From Vibrio coralliilyticus ATCC BAA-450 (GTDB lineage Bacteria > Pseudomonadota > Gammaproteobacteria > Enterobacterales > Vibrionaceae): a stretch of 64,000 bases of DNA. The stretch spans positions 744,001-808,000 of the forward strand of contig NZ_ACZN01000016.1 in assembly GCF_000176135.1 (NCBI RefSeq). The letters are read 5' to 3'. Both the position numbers and the translations under genes were made by a program. Position 1 is the first letter of the stretch; every line of letters begins with the position of its first letter. This document shows, piece after piece, positions 43,636 through 53,413 of this stretch. Below the pieces are notes generated by a model. The model worked only from the letters and a program-made list of their open reading frames with translations. It was not told the DNA's origin and did no database searches.

Positions 43636-44640
43636 CTACAAATACGCTTTCAGCTTTTCAACAAGCAACTTAATGTCAGTCTCAGAAACGTCTTTATGAG
43701 TCACAAAGCGTATTGGGTTTCCTGGCGAAACGGTAATGCCATCTTCGCTCAATTTATTTGCAATAGCGTGGATATCAACGTTGTCGTCCAGCTTAGCAAA
43801 TACAATATTAGTCTGAACGAACTCAGGGTTGACGTGGAAACCTGGAAGTTGACTCAGTTCTGTGGCTAGCAGTTTTGCGTTGGCATGGTCAACTTTCAGC
43901 TGTTCGACTTGTTCGGTCAACGCCAGTTTACCTGCAGCAGCCAGAATGCCAGCCTGACGCATACCACCACCGACCATTTTGCGTAATCGGCGAGCCTTAG
44001 CGATATAAGCTTTGCTGCCAAGAAGTAATGAGCCGATAGGTGCAGAAAGGCCTTTTGACAGGCAGATTGTCATCGAGTCAAAGTGCTTTGCGATTTCTCG
44101 AATATCAACATTGAGTGCAACAGCTGCATTGTATGCACGAGCTCCGTCTAGATGGAGTGATAGGCCGTGTTGATCAACAAACTCTCGGGCTTGTGCGAGG
44201 TAAGACAGTGGAAGCACTTTACCATTGATGGTGTTCTCTAAGCTTAATAGTTTAGTTCGAGCAAAATGGCTATCATCTGGTTTGATTGCTGCTCTTAGTT
44301 TGTCGAAATCAAGGGTACCATCTGGGTTATTTTCGATGGGTTGCGGTTGAATAGATCCTAACACGGCGGCACCGCCAGCTTCGTATTTGTAGTTGTGGGC
44401 CTGCTGGCCACACAGGTATTCGTCACCACGGTCGCAATGTGACATCAAACCAAGCAAATTTGCCTGTGTGCCCGATGTGGTAAAAAGCGCTGCTTCAAAC
44501 CCGTGGCGCTCTGCAACCCACGCTTCTAATTCATTAACGGTCGGGTCGTCACCGTATACGTCATCACCGACTAACGCGTCAGCCATGGCTTGTCTCATTG
44601 CTTGGGTGGGTTTGGTGACGGTATCCGAACGGAAATCCAT
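43636..44640 (-). CDS. ltaE: Low-specificity L-threonine aldolase LtaE
   Basis: The 334-residue PLP enzyme splits L-threonine or L-allo-threonine into glycine and acetaldehyde. It starts MDFRSDTVTKPTQAMRQAM, has the segment GDDVYGDDPTVNELE, and the PLP lysine in MTICLSKGLSAPIGSLL. The ATG at 44640 follows an AGGAGA site and matches the E. coli length; an upstream ATG at 44664 would overlap the Nudix gene. The Nudix gene stop lies 10 bases upstream, so both are in one operon. Confidence 0.93.
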   Translation of the reverse strand: MDFRSDTVTKPTQAMRQAMADALVGDDVYGDDPTVNELEAWVAERHGFEAALFTTSGTQANLLGLMSHCDRGDEYLCGQQAHNYKYEAGGAAVLGSIQPQPIENNPDGTLDFDKLRAAIKPDDSHFARTKLLSLENTINGKVLPLSYLAQAREFVDQHGLSLHLDGARAYNAAVALNVDIREIAKHFDSMTICLSKGLSAPIGSLLLGSKAYIAKARRLRKMVGGGMRQAGILAAAGKLALTEQVEQLKVDHANAKLLATELSQLPGFHVNPEFVQTNIVFAKLDDNVDIHAIANKLSEDGITVSPGNPIRFVTHKDVSETDIKLLVEKLKAYL

Positions 44641-44650
44641 GTGCTTTCTC

Positions 44651-45196
44651 CTATATGTATCCACACAGTTTTGCTTTACTTAAACATGCGATCGTTTTGG
44701 CATCGGTGATTTCGCCTTCGATAATCTTTTGTTCGATTTCGCTAACAGGCAGAGACAACACCTCAATGACTTCATCATCGTCGCAATTAAATCTTGTTAC
44801 CTCGGACAGGCCTTTTGCGACAAACAGATATTGAATCTCGTCGCAAAACCCAGCCAAAGGTGTGACTTGCCCTAGAGATATCATGGTTTCTGCGCTGTAA
44901 CCAGTCTCTTCTGCTAATTCTCTTACTGCACAGAGCTCAACAGGTTCGTTAGGTTCAATCGTACCAGCCGGTAATTCAAGTAGCCATTTTTTGAGAGAAG
45001 GGCGGTACTGATTAATTACAATAATATTGCCATTATTTTCTATCGGTAATATGACGGCTGCGCCAGGGTGAGAAATCGTGGTGTGAGTAATGGTTTTACC
45101 ATTAGGTAGTGTGGTTTGCTCTTCCTGAAGGGAGATACCCTTCCAAGTGTGTAGAATATTCAAAGGTGTGTCCATAGTATTCTTAACGTGACTCAT
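44651..45196 (-). CDS. Nudix hydrolase, ADP-ribose pyrophosphatase-like
   Basis: The 181-residue protein carries a complete Nudix box (GTIEPNEPVELCAVRELAEETGY, fitting GX5EX7REUXEEXGU), the metal-binding site of pyrophosphatases. The preceding segment WLLELPAGTIEP is of the ADP-ribose pyrophosphatase subfamily, which hydrolyses ADP-ribose and related compounds in the cytoplasm. It is upstream of ltaE with 10 bases between stop and start. A second in-frame ATG at 45175 is possible. Confidence 0.85.
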   Translation of the reverse strand: MSHVKNTMDTPLNILHTWKGISLQEEQTTLPNGKTITHTTISHPGAAVILPIENNGNIIVINQYRPSLKKWLLELPAGTIEPNEPVELCAVRELAEETGYSAETMISLGQVTPLAGFCDEIQYLFVAKGLSEVTRFNCDDDEVIEVLSLPVSEIEQKIIEGEITDAKTIACLSKAKLCGYI

Positions 45197-45397
45197 TAAT
45201 TGAGATGCGGCCTTACATTACAGCCTACAAATAGTGAATAAAAGGTTAATAAGGGGTGTGACTCAAATATGAGACACTCTCCCAGTGACTTGTCTCCCAA
45301 AATTGCAAACTTTGATTTCAACAAGTTACGTGAAACTGGCTTCTGTTATAAAGATGGGTCAAAACTAAAAAATGCACTTGTAACAAAATGATAACAA

Positions 45398-45415
45398 ATG
45401 TATAAAAGTATACAT
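45398..45415. promoter_or_regulatory. Palindrome upstream of ravA
   Basis: ATGTATAAAAGTATACAT has 7-bp arms (ATGTATA and TATACAT) and a 4-base centre. It lies 36 bases upstream of the ravA start, at promoter distance. It may be an operator or only the AT-rich promoter core. Confidence 0.4.
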
Positions 45416-45450
45416 ATATTCAGTTCTGGTCGAAGTCAGAGGAGCGCAGA

Positions 45451-47115
45451 ATGATTAGCCCTACCAGAGTCTCCCACTCGCAAAAAGCGTTGCTCTCTGA
45501 ACGAATTAACAAACTGGCTCATGCCTTATCCGATGGTGTCTACGAGCGTGAAGATACCATCAAAATGTGTTTGCTCGCGGCTTTGGCGGGTGAAAGTGTT
45601 TTCCTCTTAGGCCCTCCGGGCATCGCAAAAAGCCTCATTGCGAAACGCCTTATCCAAGCATTCGACAATTCTTCCTATTTTGAATACTTGATGACTCGTT
45701 TTTCAACACCTGAAGAGGTGTTCGGACCTCTGAGCATTCAAGAACTTAAGGATAATGGACGCTATTTACGCCTGACAGAAGGGTATTTGCCGACGGCTCA
45801 AGTCGTCTTCTTGGATGAGATTTGGAAGGCTGGCCCTGCGATTCTCAACACGCTTTTGACGGTGGTGAATGAAAAGACCTTCAAAAATGGTAGTGATGTA
45901 GAGCGTGTTCCAATGCGTCTGTTGGTGTCAGCATCTAATGAACTGCCGGATGAAGACAGTGGTCTGGAAGCGCTATATGACCGAATGTTAGTCCGCATCT
46001 TTGTTAATCGCATTCAGAACAAACAAAACTTTAAATCGATGCTGACAGTAGGTACGCCGCAGGAAGCACAAATCCCTGAAGGCTTGGCAATTACTGATGA
46101 AGAGTATCATTTGTGGCAATCTGAGCTTGAAAAACTTGAACTGAGCGACGAAGTATTTGAAAAACTTTATGAGCTCAAAGAAATGCTAGAGCAATCAGCG
46201 ACCGAAGGGATGGGTGTTGATGTCTCTGATACCGATATGTATGTCTCAGACCGCCGTTGGAAAAAAGCCGTTAAGTTGCTTAAAGCAAGTGCCTATTTTA
46301 ATGGTCGCGATAGCGTCAATCCACTCGATCTCTTGCTGTTGCAAGACTGCTTATGGAACAGCCCTGAGTCAAGAGAAGTGGTGCAGCGAGTCGTGAAAGA
46401 GTTTGCTCTTAAACAGGCTTTTGACCAACAAGAAGTGGAGCAACAGATCAGCTTATGCCGTGAGGAGTTAGCGGAAGTTCAGGAAGAATTAGAGTCTGAA
46501 TTTGGTATTATGTTGTCTATGGAATCGACCACGGGCTTGTTAAAGAAACAAATCCATAGCTATGACATATCGGATGCAAAAAGCTATAAAGTGGGTAGCG
46601 CCTTTGATCTAGTCAAACTGGTGCTACTGCAAAGCAATATGTCAGTGTCTGAATCTGAGAAAGGCGACAGCCGCTGGGTTTACGTTCCGAAGAATGAACT
46701 GGAGCGCGTGATTAAAGAAGGCCATGGAGATGTGTACGGGTATGTGAATCAGAACACCAATATGTGCCGTTTACGTTTTGATATTGATGCTGGCAATAAT
46801 CTCGTCATTAAAGACATCGCTAATCGCGCGGTATTGGTTTCTGTTGTTACGCGGAAAGGTCTCGACGACGGTCTGTATCAAAGTTGGCTGACTAAGTCAG
46901 AGCAGGCTTTGGCTCAGCTTGAACACGCCGAGCATCATCTGCTTAAAGTACGTTCTAACTTTCATGGCGCTCTCCCACATAGTTTTATTGACCAAGACTT
47001 ACCTCGCGCGATGGAAGCCAGCCTCCAGCACATTCAGCATGTTCTGGAATCGACAAAAACCGAATGCGAGCGCACGGTTCTCCGTTTTAGAAACCTAAAT
47101 CAATTCTTCTCTTAA
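45451..47115 (+). CDS. ravA: MoxR-family AAA+ ATPase RavA
   Basis: The 554-residue protein has a MoxR-type AAA+ module: Walker [12 protein letters not shown] (about 51-61), Walker [11 protein letters not shown] (about 116-125) and the sensor segment [24 protein letters not shown]. After the ATPase core, C-terminal domains correspond to the RavA-specific parts that in E. coli bind LdcI and ViaA. It is about 50 residues longer than the E. coli form (498). The gene is followed after 11 bases by viaA. RavA-ViaA acts as a chaperone-like pair linked to respiratory-chain iron-sulfur proteins. Confidence 0.92.
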   Translation: MISPTRVSHSQKALLSERINKLAHALSDGVYEREDTIKMCLLAALAGESVFLLGPPGIAKSLIAKRLIQAFDNSSYFEYLMTRFSTPEEVFGPLSIQELKDNGRYLRLTEGYLPTAQVVFLDEIWKAGPAILNTLLTVVNEKTFKNGSDVERVPMRLLVSASNELPDEDSGLEALYDRMLVRIFVNRIQNKQNFKSMLTVGTPQEAQIPEGLAITDEEYHLWQSELEKLELSDEVFEKLYELKEMLEQSATEGMGVDVSDTDMYVSDRRWKKAVKLLKASAYFNGRDSVNPLDLLLLQDCLWNSPESREVVQRVVKEFALKQAFDQQEVEQQISLCREELAEVQEELESEFGIMLSMESTTGLLKKQIHSYDISDAKSYKVGSAFDLVKLVLLQSNMSVSESEKGDSRWVYVPKNELERVIKEGHGDVYGYVNQNTNMCRLRFDIDAGNNLVIKDIANRAVLVSVVTRKGLDDGLYQSWLTKSEQALAQLEHAEHHLLKVRSNFHGALPHSFIDQDLPRAMEASLQHIQHVLESTKTECERTVLRFRNLNQFFS

Positions 47116-47126
47116 AGGAGCGATGA

Positions 47127-48572
47127 ATGTTAGGAGCTGACGGTTTAAACCTAGCGTTAATGATTGCAGACTCAGGGATCATAGACTCTGCGGTCAACGA
47201 CCTAATGGCTCGTTCTCAAGTCATGGCGATCACTGAAAACAGAGGGATGAAAACGAAAGTTAAAAACCATCTGCTTAAGTGGCGAGGTAGCGTAAAAAAA
47301 CGCATAACCAAGGTTTGTGAAACAGAGCGATTTCAGCAAGAACTTGCACTTTATCAAGAAGTCATTCATTGGGATGAAGCAACATTCTTTGAACAGATCC
47401 CCGATATTATCAAGAAGCTTGAATGGCACTCAGCATTCTATCTCCAAGCTCGCCGCTTGATGGAAAAGAACAAAGGGGTGAACAACCCGATGTTCCCACA
47501 TTACTTCTGTGATCAGTGGTATCAAAGCCTATCTGAGGCGATTCGTCAGGCTCAGGTAACAGAGCTAGAAGCAAGCAAAGAAAAGGCTTTGAAAGATCTC
47601 TATCAGCGAATGGAAACCATGAAAAACATGGATAAAGTCACTGAAGAAGGGGATGAAAACAGCGTTGGCCGCTTATGGGACATGGCAGCGGCTAAGCTGA
47701 GTAAAACAGATTTGTCCGTGATGAAGCGCCATGCTGAGTTTCTGAAAAAGAATCAAGGGCTGCAGGAAATCGCGGAAAAGCTGGGCCGCATGGCAGGTCA
47801 GGTTGATGACCCAGATTTAAATCGTGCGCCAGCTGAAGAGCTACAAATGGTCGAGGAAAAGTCAGACGAAGCGACAGACGACATTGTTGGTATTCATGAA
47901 AGCGATGATCTTAACAAGCTGCTACCTAACGAAACCATGTTTTTGGCTTACCCTGAGTTGGAAGTCGTGTTCTATAAGCATTTAGTTGATAAACGTTTAA
48001 TGAATTATCGTATGCAGGGTAAGTCTCGTACGTTGCGCAAGGTCAAGGCGCATAGGCCAGATAACAAACAAGTCGATGTTGAAAAGGGGCCTTTTATTGT
48101 TTGTGTGGATGCTTCAGGCTCGATGAGCGGCTTCCCTGAACAATGCGCGAAAGCAATGGCGTATGCGCTAATGCAGATTGCACTGGCGGAAGATCGCGAC
48201 TGCTTTGTTATTTTGTTCTCTACGGAACAAATCACCTATGAGCTGACGAGACAAGATGGTTTACGAGAAGCGAGTGACTTTCTCACATACAGTTTTCATG
48301 GCGGAACAGACTTAGAGCCAGTGCTAATGAAGTCTATCGACTTAATGGGTGGCGATAGATACAAAAATGCCGATATGGTAGTGATTTCTGACTTTATCGC
48401 GCCCAAGCAATCGGATGAAATGCTGGCGAAAGTCGCTAAGCTTAAAAAGCGTAAGAACCGTTTTCATGCTATTAGCTTATCCAAATATGGCAATCCTGAT
48501 CTGATGTCTATGTTTGACCACAGCTGGGCTTATCATCCTAATCTGGTCGGCAGGATAATGAAAAAATGGTAA
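47127..48572 (+). CDS. viaA: VWA-domain protein ViaA
   Basis: The 481-residue partner of RavA has a mostly helical N-terminal region (about 1-310) and a von Willebrand A domain with MIDAS motif DASGSMSGFPEQ (Asp about 329), threonine in HGGTDLEPVLM and aspartate in VISDFIAP. ViaA binds RavA through its VWA domain and stimulates it. The length and gene order agree with the family. A terminator follows. Confidence 0.92.
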   Translation: MLGADGLNLALMIADSGIIDSAVNDLMARSQVMAITENRGMKTKVKNHLLKWRGSVKKRITKVCETERFQQELALYQEVIHWDEATFFEQIPDIIKKLEWHSAFYLQARRLMEKNKGVNNPMFPHYFCDQWYQSLSEAIRQAQVTELEASKEKALKDLYQRMETMKNMDKVTEEGDENSVGRLWDMAAAKLSKTDLSVMKRHAEFLKKNQGLQEIAEKLGRMAGQVDDPDLNRAPAEELQMVEEKSDEATDDIVGIHESDDLNKLLPNETMFLAYPELEVVFYKHLVDKRLMNYRMQGKSRTLRKVKAHRPDNKQVDVEKGPFIVCVDASGSMSGFPEQCAKAMAYALMQIALAEDRDCFVILFSTEQITYELTRQDGLREASDFLTYSFHGGTDLEPVLMKSIDLMGGDRYKNADMVVISDFIAPKQSDEMLAKVAKLKKRKNRFHAISLSKYGNPDLMSMFDHSWAYHPNLVGRIMKKW

Positions 48573-48605
48573 CGGCTAATTGGTCTTAACCGAATCAGAC
48601 TAAAT

Positions 48606-48634
48606 AAAAAAGGAGCAGTTCATGCTCCTTTTTT
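48606..48634. terminator. Bidirectional terminator between viaA and emrD
   Basis: AAAAAAGGAGCA (48606-48617) pairs with TGCTCCTTTTTT (48623-48634). T-runs are present on both strands. Confidence 0.9.
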
Positions 48635-48641
48635 ATGCTGG

Positions 48642-49847
48642 TTAGACTGCCAAAGGCATTTCATTGGAAGGATCGCGCTTGTGATATACACGAATCAGCC
48701 CGAGCAACGCCAGCAATGACATGAGTAACATTAATGCACCCACTGGCATCTGGTCATGCGATGGGATGACTGAGGCGGCTAGGGTGGCTAAGCCTGCACC
48801 TAAATTCTGCATACCGCCCAGAATGGCTCCTCCGGTTCCCGCATGGTATGGAAAAGGTGACAAGGCACCCGTGGTTGCAGCAGGGAATAGAACGCCAGCC
48901 CCCAAAAAATAGATAGTCGCCCCGCCAACCAACGTCATCGCGGAGGTTTGTCCCATTAGTCCTGGCACAAGTACAATGAGTGAGCCAAGTACGATGGCTA
49001 GCAAACCAAACATCATCGAAAGTTTCTCGCTTCTTCTAGATGCAATGACGCTAGACAGCGCAGCGCCGACGAGGTAACCAGGAATAGGCAAAACAAATAA
49101 CATACTCACCGTCGTTGCTGGTAGCTTTAACACACCACCAAGTAGAACGCCTGCGGCGGCTTCAAAGATGGCCACACCAGAGAATGTTGCCACGAGGCAC
49201 ATTAAATAACCCTGAAACCTTTTGTTGGAGAGCACAAAGCCATAGCTACGTAGTGCAGACTCATTGCGTCGACTCGCTTTAGGCAAGGTTTCTTCGAATC
49301 GGGTCATCATGGTGATCACCACTGCGATGCTAAACAATGCCAAGAACATGTAGCTAGAGCGCCAGCCTAAGGTTTCGGTCAGATATCCCCCAAGAACAGG
49401 GGCTAATAGTGGAGAAAAAATCACGCACATACTGATCAAGCTGTTCACTTGATGAAGCTCTCTGCCCGAAAAGACATCTCGTGTTAGGGTTCTCGACATA
49501 GCGCCACCGCTGCCAATTCCCAGTCCCTGGATAAAGCTGCCAGCAAGAAACCACTCGAATTGTTGTGCAAACAGAGCAACGATTGCACCGACAATATAGA
49601 TCAGCAAACCAGCAATAATAATCGGTTTCCGGCCTAAACGATCGGATAGCGGGCCATAGAAAAATTGAGAAAAACCGTATGGTATTAGATAACACGCCAT
49701 GACTGCCTGAAGTGCAGCGGGTGACACAAGAAACTCATCTGCCATATGACCGATAGACGGCACATACATGGTTTGAGTCATCTGACCTACCGCGGTCAGT
49801 ATTGCAATTAAAAATGTCAGTTTGATAACTTGAGATGATGCGGACAT
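48642..49847 (-). CDS. emrD: MFS multidrug efflux transporter EmrD
   Basis: The 401-residue protein has twelve membrane helices and the DHA1-type MFS motif GPLSDRLGRKPII after the second helix. It aligns well with E. coli EmrD over its length (VGQMTQTMYVPSIGHMADEF, FFYGPLSDRLGRKP, GGAMSRTLTRDVF). EmrD exports amphipathic compounds and detergents by proton antiport. There are no regulator genes nearby. The start follows AAATTTAGG-type leader sequence without a strong ribosome site. Confidence 0.88.
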   Translation of the reverse strand: MSASSQVIKLTFLIAILTAVGQMTQTMYVPSIGHMADEFLVSPAALQAVMACYLIPYGFSQFFYGPLSDRLGRKPIIIAGLLIYIVGAIVALFAQQFEWFLAGSFIQGLGIGSGGAMSRTLTRDVFSGRELHQVNSLISMCVIFSPLLAPVLGGYLTETLGWRSSYMFLALFSIAVVITMMTRFEETLPKASRRNESALRSYGFVLSNKRFQGYLMCLVATFSGVAIFEAAAGVLLGGVLKLPATTVSMLFVLPIPGYLVGAALSSVIASRRSEKLSMMFGLLAIVLGSLIVLVPGLMGQTSAMTLVGGATIYFLGAGVLFPAATTGALSPFPYHAGTGGAILGGMQNLGAGLATLAASVIPSHDQMPVGALMLLMSLLALLGLIRVYHKRDPSNEMPLAV

Positions 49848-50060
49848 TTTCAGACATACCTAAATTTAAAGCGCACGAAACCACAGGTGCTGTGTAATGC
49901 AACCCTAACTAAATAAAGAAAAAATGGATGGTTTAGGCGCAGAATATTAGAAGGAGATTGGTTTGCGTGCAATTGAAAAGTGTGATCTTAAGCAAGATTA
50001 ATTTCTATGATTTGGATTAGATAAACTAATCCAAATTTTGAGAGGCTACTGAACGAATAA

Positions 50061-50378
50061 TTATTCTAGAGGTAGTTGGTTGAGGCACTTTCTACACAAG
50101 CAAGATTCATTGGACGGGAGAGAAGATGTATCTCGCTTTTCGAGAGAAAAACACCAGCAGGTGTTTTTACCCGCGCTGATGTCGCATTGGGCTGGCTCAC
50201 CACAGGAAGGGCAGGTATGGCTTGTGGTGCTTCCTTGAAGCGCATCCATAACGGTGTCTCTTTCATCATCTGAAAGGTGACGCCAGTTGACGATTTCATC
50301 AATGGTTCGATGGCAACCGCTACATATTCCACCATTATTTTTGCATGCAGCGATACATGGGGTTTTCAAAATGGTCAT
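50061..50378 (-). CDS. DUF1289 plus cysteine-rich CWC protein
   Basis: The 105-residue protein joins an N-terminal DUF1289 unit (PCIAACKNNGGICSGCHRTIDEIVNW) to a second cysteine-rich unit (CPSCGEPAQC, then KNTCWCFS and SCLCRKCL) of the CWC type. The cysteine spacing suggests two zinc or iron sites. Overlapping frames on the same strand are shadows. It starts 132 bases from the divergent small membrane protein, with Fur-like sites between. Function unknown; relatives are found in marine gammaproteobacteria. Confidence 0.75.
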   Translation of the reverse strand: MTILKTPCIAACKNNGGICSGCHRTIDEIVNWRHLSDDERDTVMDALQGSTTSHTCPSCGEPAQCDISAGKNTCWCFSLEKRDTSSLPSNESCLCRKCLNQLPLE

Positions 50379-50447
50379 CCGAGCAAAGAAATTTCGCTGC
50401 AGACTATACCGGACTCTGCGTGTAACAACAAAAAATCAGTTGTTTTT

Positions 50448-50466
50448 GATAATGATTCCCACTAGT
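50448..50466. promoter_or_regulatory. Fur-box-like site, left
   Basis: GATAATGATTCCCACTAGT begins with GATAATGAT, the left 9 bases of the Fur consensus GATAATGATAATCATTATC. The right half does not fit. Confidence 0.4.
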
Positions 50467-50473
50467 ATTTGTT

Positions 50474-50492
50474 GCAAATGATAATTAATATC
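50474..50492. promoter_or_regulatory. Fur-box-like site, right
   Basis: GCAAATGATAATTAATATC matches the 19-base Fur consensus at 15 positions. It lies 18 bases upstream of the plus-strand small gene and about 96 bases from the divergent DUF1289 gene, so either could be iron-regulated. Confidence 0.6.
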
Positions 50493-50509
50493 AAAAAGTA
50501 GTTTTGTTG

Positions 50510-50770
50510 ATGATTTCTTCGCTTGCAGCGTCAGTCTTTATAGTAGGGCTAGGAATTAAAATTCGTATCTCCCGCCTACAGATCGGGATTTGGTTGCTGT
50601 TTACGCTCATACTCGAACAGTTTGTCACTAATATGGCACTGCACGTTCTAGTTTCTATGTTTATCGCTTCTCCCTTCCTTATCAAAATGGAGAACAAAGC
50701 TCTTGCGCGCCAGATTTACGTTCTGTGTGTTCTCGTTCCCAGTTTAACGCTGATCCCTCGAATCATTTAA
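50510..50770 (+). CDS. Small membrane protein under a Fur-like site
   Basis: The 86-residue protein begins MISSLAASVFIVGLGIK and predicts two to three membrane helices separated by short basic segments. The ATG at 50510 is preferred to an in-frame TTG at 50504; there is no clear ribosome site. The family is not recognised. The good Fur-box-like sequence at 50474-50492 suggests repression by iron, and the end overlaps the convergent EamA gene. Confidence 0.5.
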   Translation: MISSLAASVFIVGLGIKIRISRLQIGIWLLFTLILEQFVTNMALHVLVSMFIASPFLIKMENKALARQIYVLCVLVPSLTLIPRII

Positions 50771-51686
50771 ATTTTGGCGGCTGATACAGCAGAGAAGTGT
50801 CTTGCTTCATAAATATATTACTGGCGATCAAGCTGCCAACACACACCATTCCAAGCGCAAACCATCCCAATAAGGTGGGCTGTTCATTGAACACAGGGAT
50901 AGCAAGTAACGTCGCTATCGCGGGCGTTGCAGCACCAAACGCAGCGGTGCGTTCAGCGCCCAATACTGAAATCGCATGTAAATAGGTAAATGCAGCAACC
51001 AGACCCGCACCAATGCCTTGTAGGGTGATATGACCAGCGAGTTCTTTCCATGGCCAGTCGGCCACACTGGTCGCGATTAAATGACTCTTGAGCATGCCAC
51101 TGGCGATAAGGGTGATTAATCCAAGTGTCGAGAGTAACGAAATAACTCCCGCAGCAACTAAAGGGTTCAGATTAGAAACTCGCGCGCTAATAGTAAACGT
51201 TGCCCACATCATGCTCCCCAACAGGAACAGAACGTATCCGGTCAATAAGCCATTGCCAGAGTGTCCAAAGCCCTGAAAGAGAAAAGCGGCGATGCCACCG
51301 AGCACTAGCATAAGTCCCAAAATACGGTGAGAGCTTAACGGTTGTCGAAATAGCACTACCGCAATGCCTGACACGAAAAGTGGCAGTGTGCCCGGTATTA
51401 ACGCGCTGCCGTCGGAAACTGGCGCCAGCTGCATGCCTGTCCCAGCAACAAACAAATAAGGCAAACCACAGCCAACAAACATCCCTAGCATGTAGCGCTT
51501 CGGTACTTTTTGAATGAGTTTTATTGATTTAAGTACCAAAGGGAGCAGCACGATACAAGGGATGAGAAATCGAGCCAATGCGATATCTGCTGTCGTGAGC
51601 TCCGAATGTGCGCCACCACGAAGTGAAAGAAAAAAGCCAGACCAGAGCAGCAGTGTAGCAGCCATTGCCAAGTAACCTGAGATCAT
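50763..51686 (-). CDS. EamA/DMT-superfamily transporter
   Basis: The 307-residue protein has about ten membrane helices in two EamA repeats (for example MISGYLAMAATLLLWSGFFLS and GAATPAIATLLAIPVF). Members export amino acids and other metabolites. It is divergent from an Lrp-family regulator gene, 143 bases away, the classic arrangement of an exporter and its amino-acid-sensing regulator. The substrate is unknown. Confidence 0.83.
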   Translation of the reverse strand: MISGYLAMAATLLLWSGFFLSLRGGAHSELTTADIALARFLIPCIVLLPLVLKSIKLIQKVPKRYMLGMFVGCGLPYLFVAGTGMQLAPVSDGSALIPGTLPLFVSGIAVVLFRQPLSSHRILGLMLVLGGIAAFLFQGFGHSGNGLLTGYVLFLLGSMMWATFTISARVSNLNPLVAAGVISLLSTLGLITLIASGMLKSHLIATSVADWPWKELAGHITLQGIGAGLVAAFTYLHAISVLGAERTAAFGAATPAIATLLAIPVFNEQPTLLGWFALGMVCVGSLIASNIFMKQDTSLLYQPPKFK

Positions 51687-51829
51687 AACGTTGTTAGTAT
51701 ATTAATTTGGTGTTAGTAATTATGAGTCGTTTCTTAAGACCAAATATGGCAAAGTTAACTAATAACAATATGAGTATTAGCTGAATCAGCTAACTTATAA
51801 ATGAAAGTTGCTATTTAGAGGCGTGAACC

Positions 51830-52285
51830 ATGGATAGGATCGATCAACACATCTTGATGTTGTTACAAAAGGATGCCCGTCAGTCGACAGCAGATATTGC
51901 CGACAAAGTCGGTTTGTCACCTTCCCCTTGTGCTCGAAGGATTAAACGGCTTGAAGAAGAGGGAGTGATCGCCAGTTACCGTGCAAGCTTAAGTAAAGAT
52001 AAGGTTGGGGTTGGGATGACGGTATTTGTCGAGGTCAGCCTAAGTAACCACCAAGCCTCTTCTATCGATGACTTCGAGCAAGCTGTTCGGGATATGGAGG
52101 AAGTGGTGAGTTGCCACGTTGTGTCTGGTGCTTATGATTACCTTTTGGAAGTTGTCAGTCATGATCTGGCTGGGTACGAAGCCTTTACACGTAAAATCCA
52201 GCGCTTAGAAAATGTTAAGGATATCCATACACACTTGGCAATTCGACAGGTCAAAGAAGCTCGACAACTGCCCATATTCAACTAA
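51830..52285 (+). CDS. Lrp/AsnC-family transcription regulator
   Basis: The 151-residue protein has an N-terminal helix-turn-helix (DRIDQHILMLLQKDARQSTADIADKVGLSPSPCARRIKRLEEEGVI) and a C-terminal RAM/AsnC effector domain (about 66-145, with VVSCHVVSGAYDYLLEV). Members sense amino acids and often regulate a divergent exporter; the divergent EamA gene is the likely target. It ends directly at the following minus-strand gene. Confidence 0.9.
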   Translation: MDRIDQHILMLLQKDARQSTADIADKVGLSPSPCARRIKRLEEEGVIASYRASLSKDKVGVGMTVFVEVSLSNHQASSIDDFEQAVRDMEEVVSCHVVSGAYDYLLEVVSHDLAGYEAFTRKIQRLENVKDIHTHLAIRQVKEARQLPIFN

Positions 52286-53335
52286 TTAGCGAGACGCGCG
52301 CTGATAAGTGCTCTGATTGTCATTGTCCACACGATCTGGTTGGGAAAACAGTGAAACACGGTCGCGCCCCAGGCTTTTTGATTGGTAAAGTGCAATGTCA
52401 GCGCGTTTGACCCAATCTTCGATAGTTTCAAAGGGTTGGGACTCCGCCACTCCTGAACTGAGGGTCACTTTGGCTTCTTGTGGATAATCGCTCTCTTTGA
52501 CGGCGCGGTTGATTGCTTCCATTGAAGATTCAACGGCATATTGATCGGCTTGAGGGAACAACAAAAGAAACTCATCGCCCCCTAAACGAAACAACATGGT
52601 TGAGTGTTCGGTTTCGGCATCAATAATTTTTACCACCTGCGTAATGACTTGGTCACCGACATCGTGCCCATAGAGGTCATTAATCGTTTTAAATTTGTCG
52701 ATATCAATAAGCGCTATTGACGAGGTTGTATAGAGCTGGCGAATGTTCTCAAGTGAGCTCTGTAATTGGTGTCTGTTGTAAGCGCCGGTCATAGGATCCC
52801 TTACTAACAAGTAGCGAAGGTCGGTTTGTAGCTGTCTGACCGCTTTCACAACCACATGGACAATGACCGCGGTCGCGAGTAAGGAAAATGCATAGCGAGA
52901 GGTTTCCGATAATTCCTGATGAGGTAATACGGCAATGGTGCAACCCAGACATACCACGATATTAGCAATAGTGGCAGTGCGAGCTGGCAGAAGAAATACA
53001 ATGCTAATGATGATGGGAAACACCCAGTAAGTGGCCAATGTGCCAAAGATGTTCACTGCCATAATGATTGAGGTAACGAGAAGAGCCAAAGGGATAAAAT
53101 GCCCGAAGAGGCCGACCTTGTTATAGATAATGGCAGCAATTTCAAGAAGCAAGGTAATCTCAAACGCTAGCAATACAGCGCCGAGCATGGTTTCACCTAT
53201 GAGAAGATTTTTGATTCCGAGTGGAACAAAGAAAATGAGCGTGATAGCGGCGATGAACTTCAGAACTTGTTTCTGTTGTCTGATGTCGAGGATAGCATCA
53301 CTCTGTCGGGTCTGAAGCGTCTCGTTTTTCACCAT
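52286..53335 (-). CDS. Membrane-bound diguanylate cyclase
   Basis: The 349-residue protein has an N-terminal membrane part with about six helices (residues 28-165) and a cytoplasmic GGDEF domain, with the signature LGGDEF at about 251-256. It makes cyclic di-GMP. The segment before the signature, EHSTMLFRL, lacks the RxxD inhibitory site, so product inhibition may be absent. The transmembrane region is of the short integral sensor type with no extracellular domain. A good AAAGG site precedes the ATG. Confidence 0.9.
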   Translation of the reverse strand: MVKNETLQTRQSDAILDIRQQKQVLKFIAAITLIFFVPLGIKNLLIGETMLGAVLLAFEITLLLEIAAIIYNKVGLFGHFIPLALLVTSIIMAVNIFGTLATYWVFPIIISIVFLLPARTATIANIVVCLGCTIAVLPHQELSETSRYAFSLLATAVIVHVVVKAVRQLQTDLRYLLVRDPMTGAYNRHQLQSSLENIRQLYTTSSIALIDIDKFKTINDLYGHDVGDQVITQVVKIIDAETEHSTMLFRLGGDEFLLLFPQADQYAVESSMEAINRAVKESDYPQEAKVTLSSGVAESQPFETIEDWVKRADIALYQSKSLGRDRVSLFSQPDRVDNDNQSTYQRASR

Positions 53336-53413
53336 GCAACACCTTTGGCTGTCCTTTACGCCTTTATAAAAAGTAAGCCTAAAGTGTTGCTAAATCAATT
53401 CTGGTGCGGGTGG

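Noticed and set aside
50066..50335. Minus-strand frame overlapping the DUF1289-CWC gene
   Set aside because: The other frame has the conserved cysteine motifs, so this one is a shadow.
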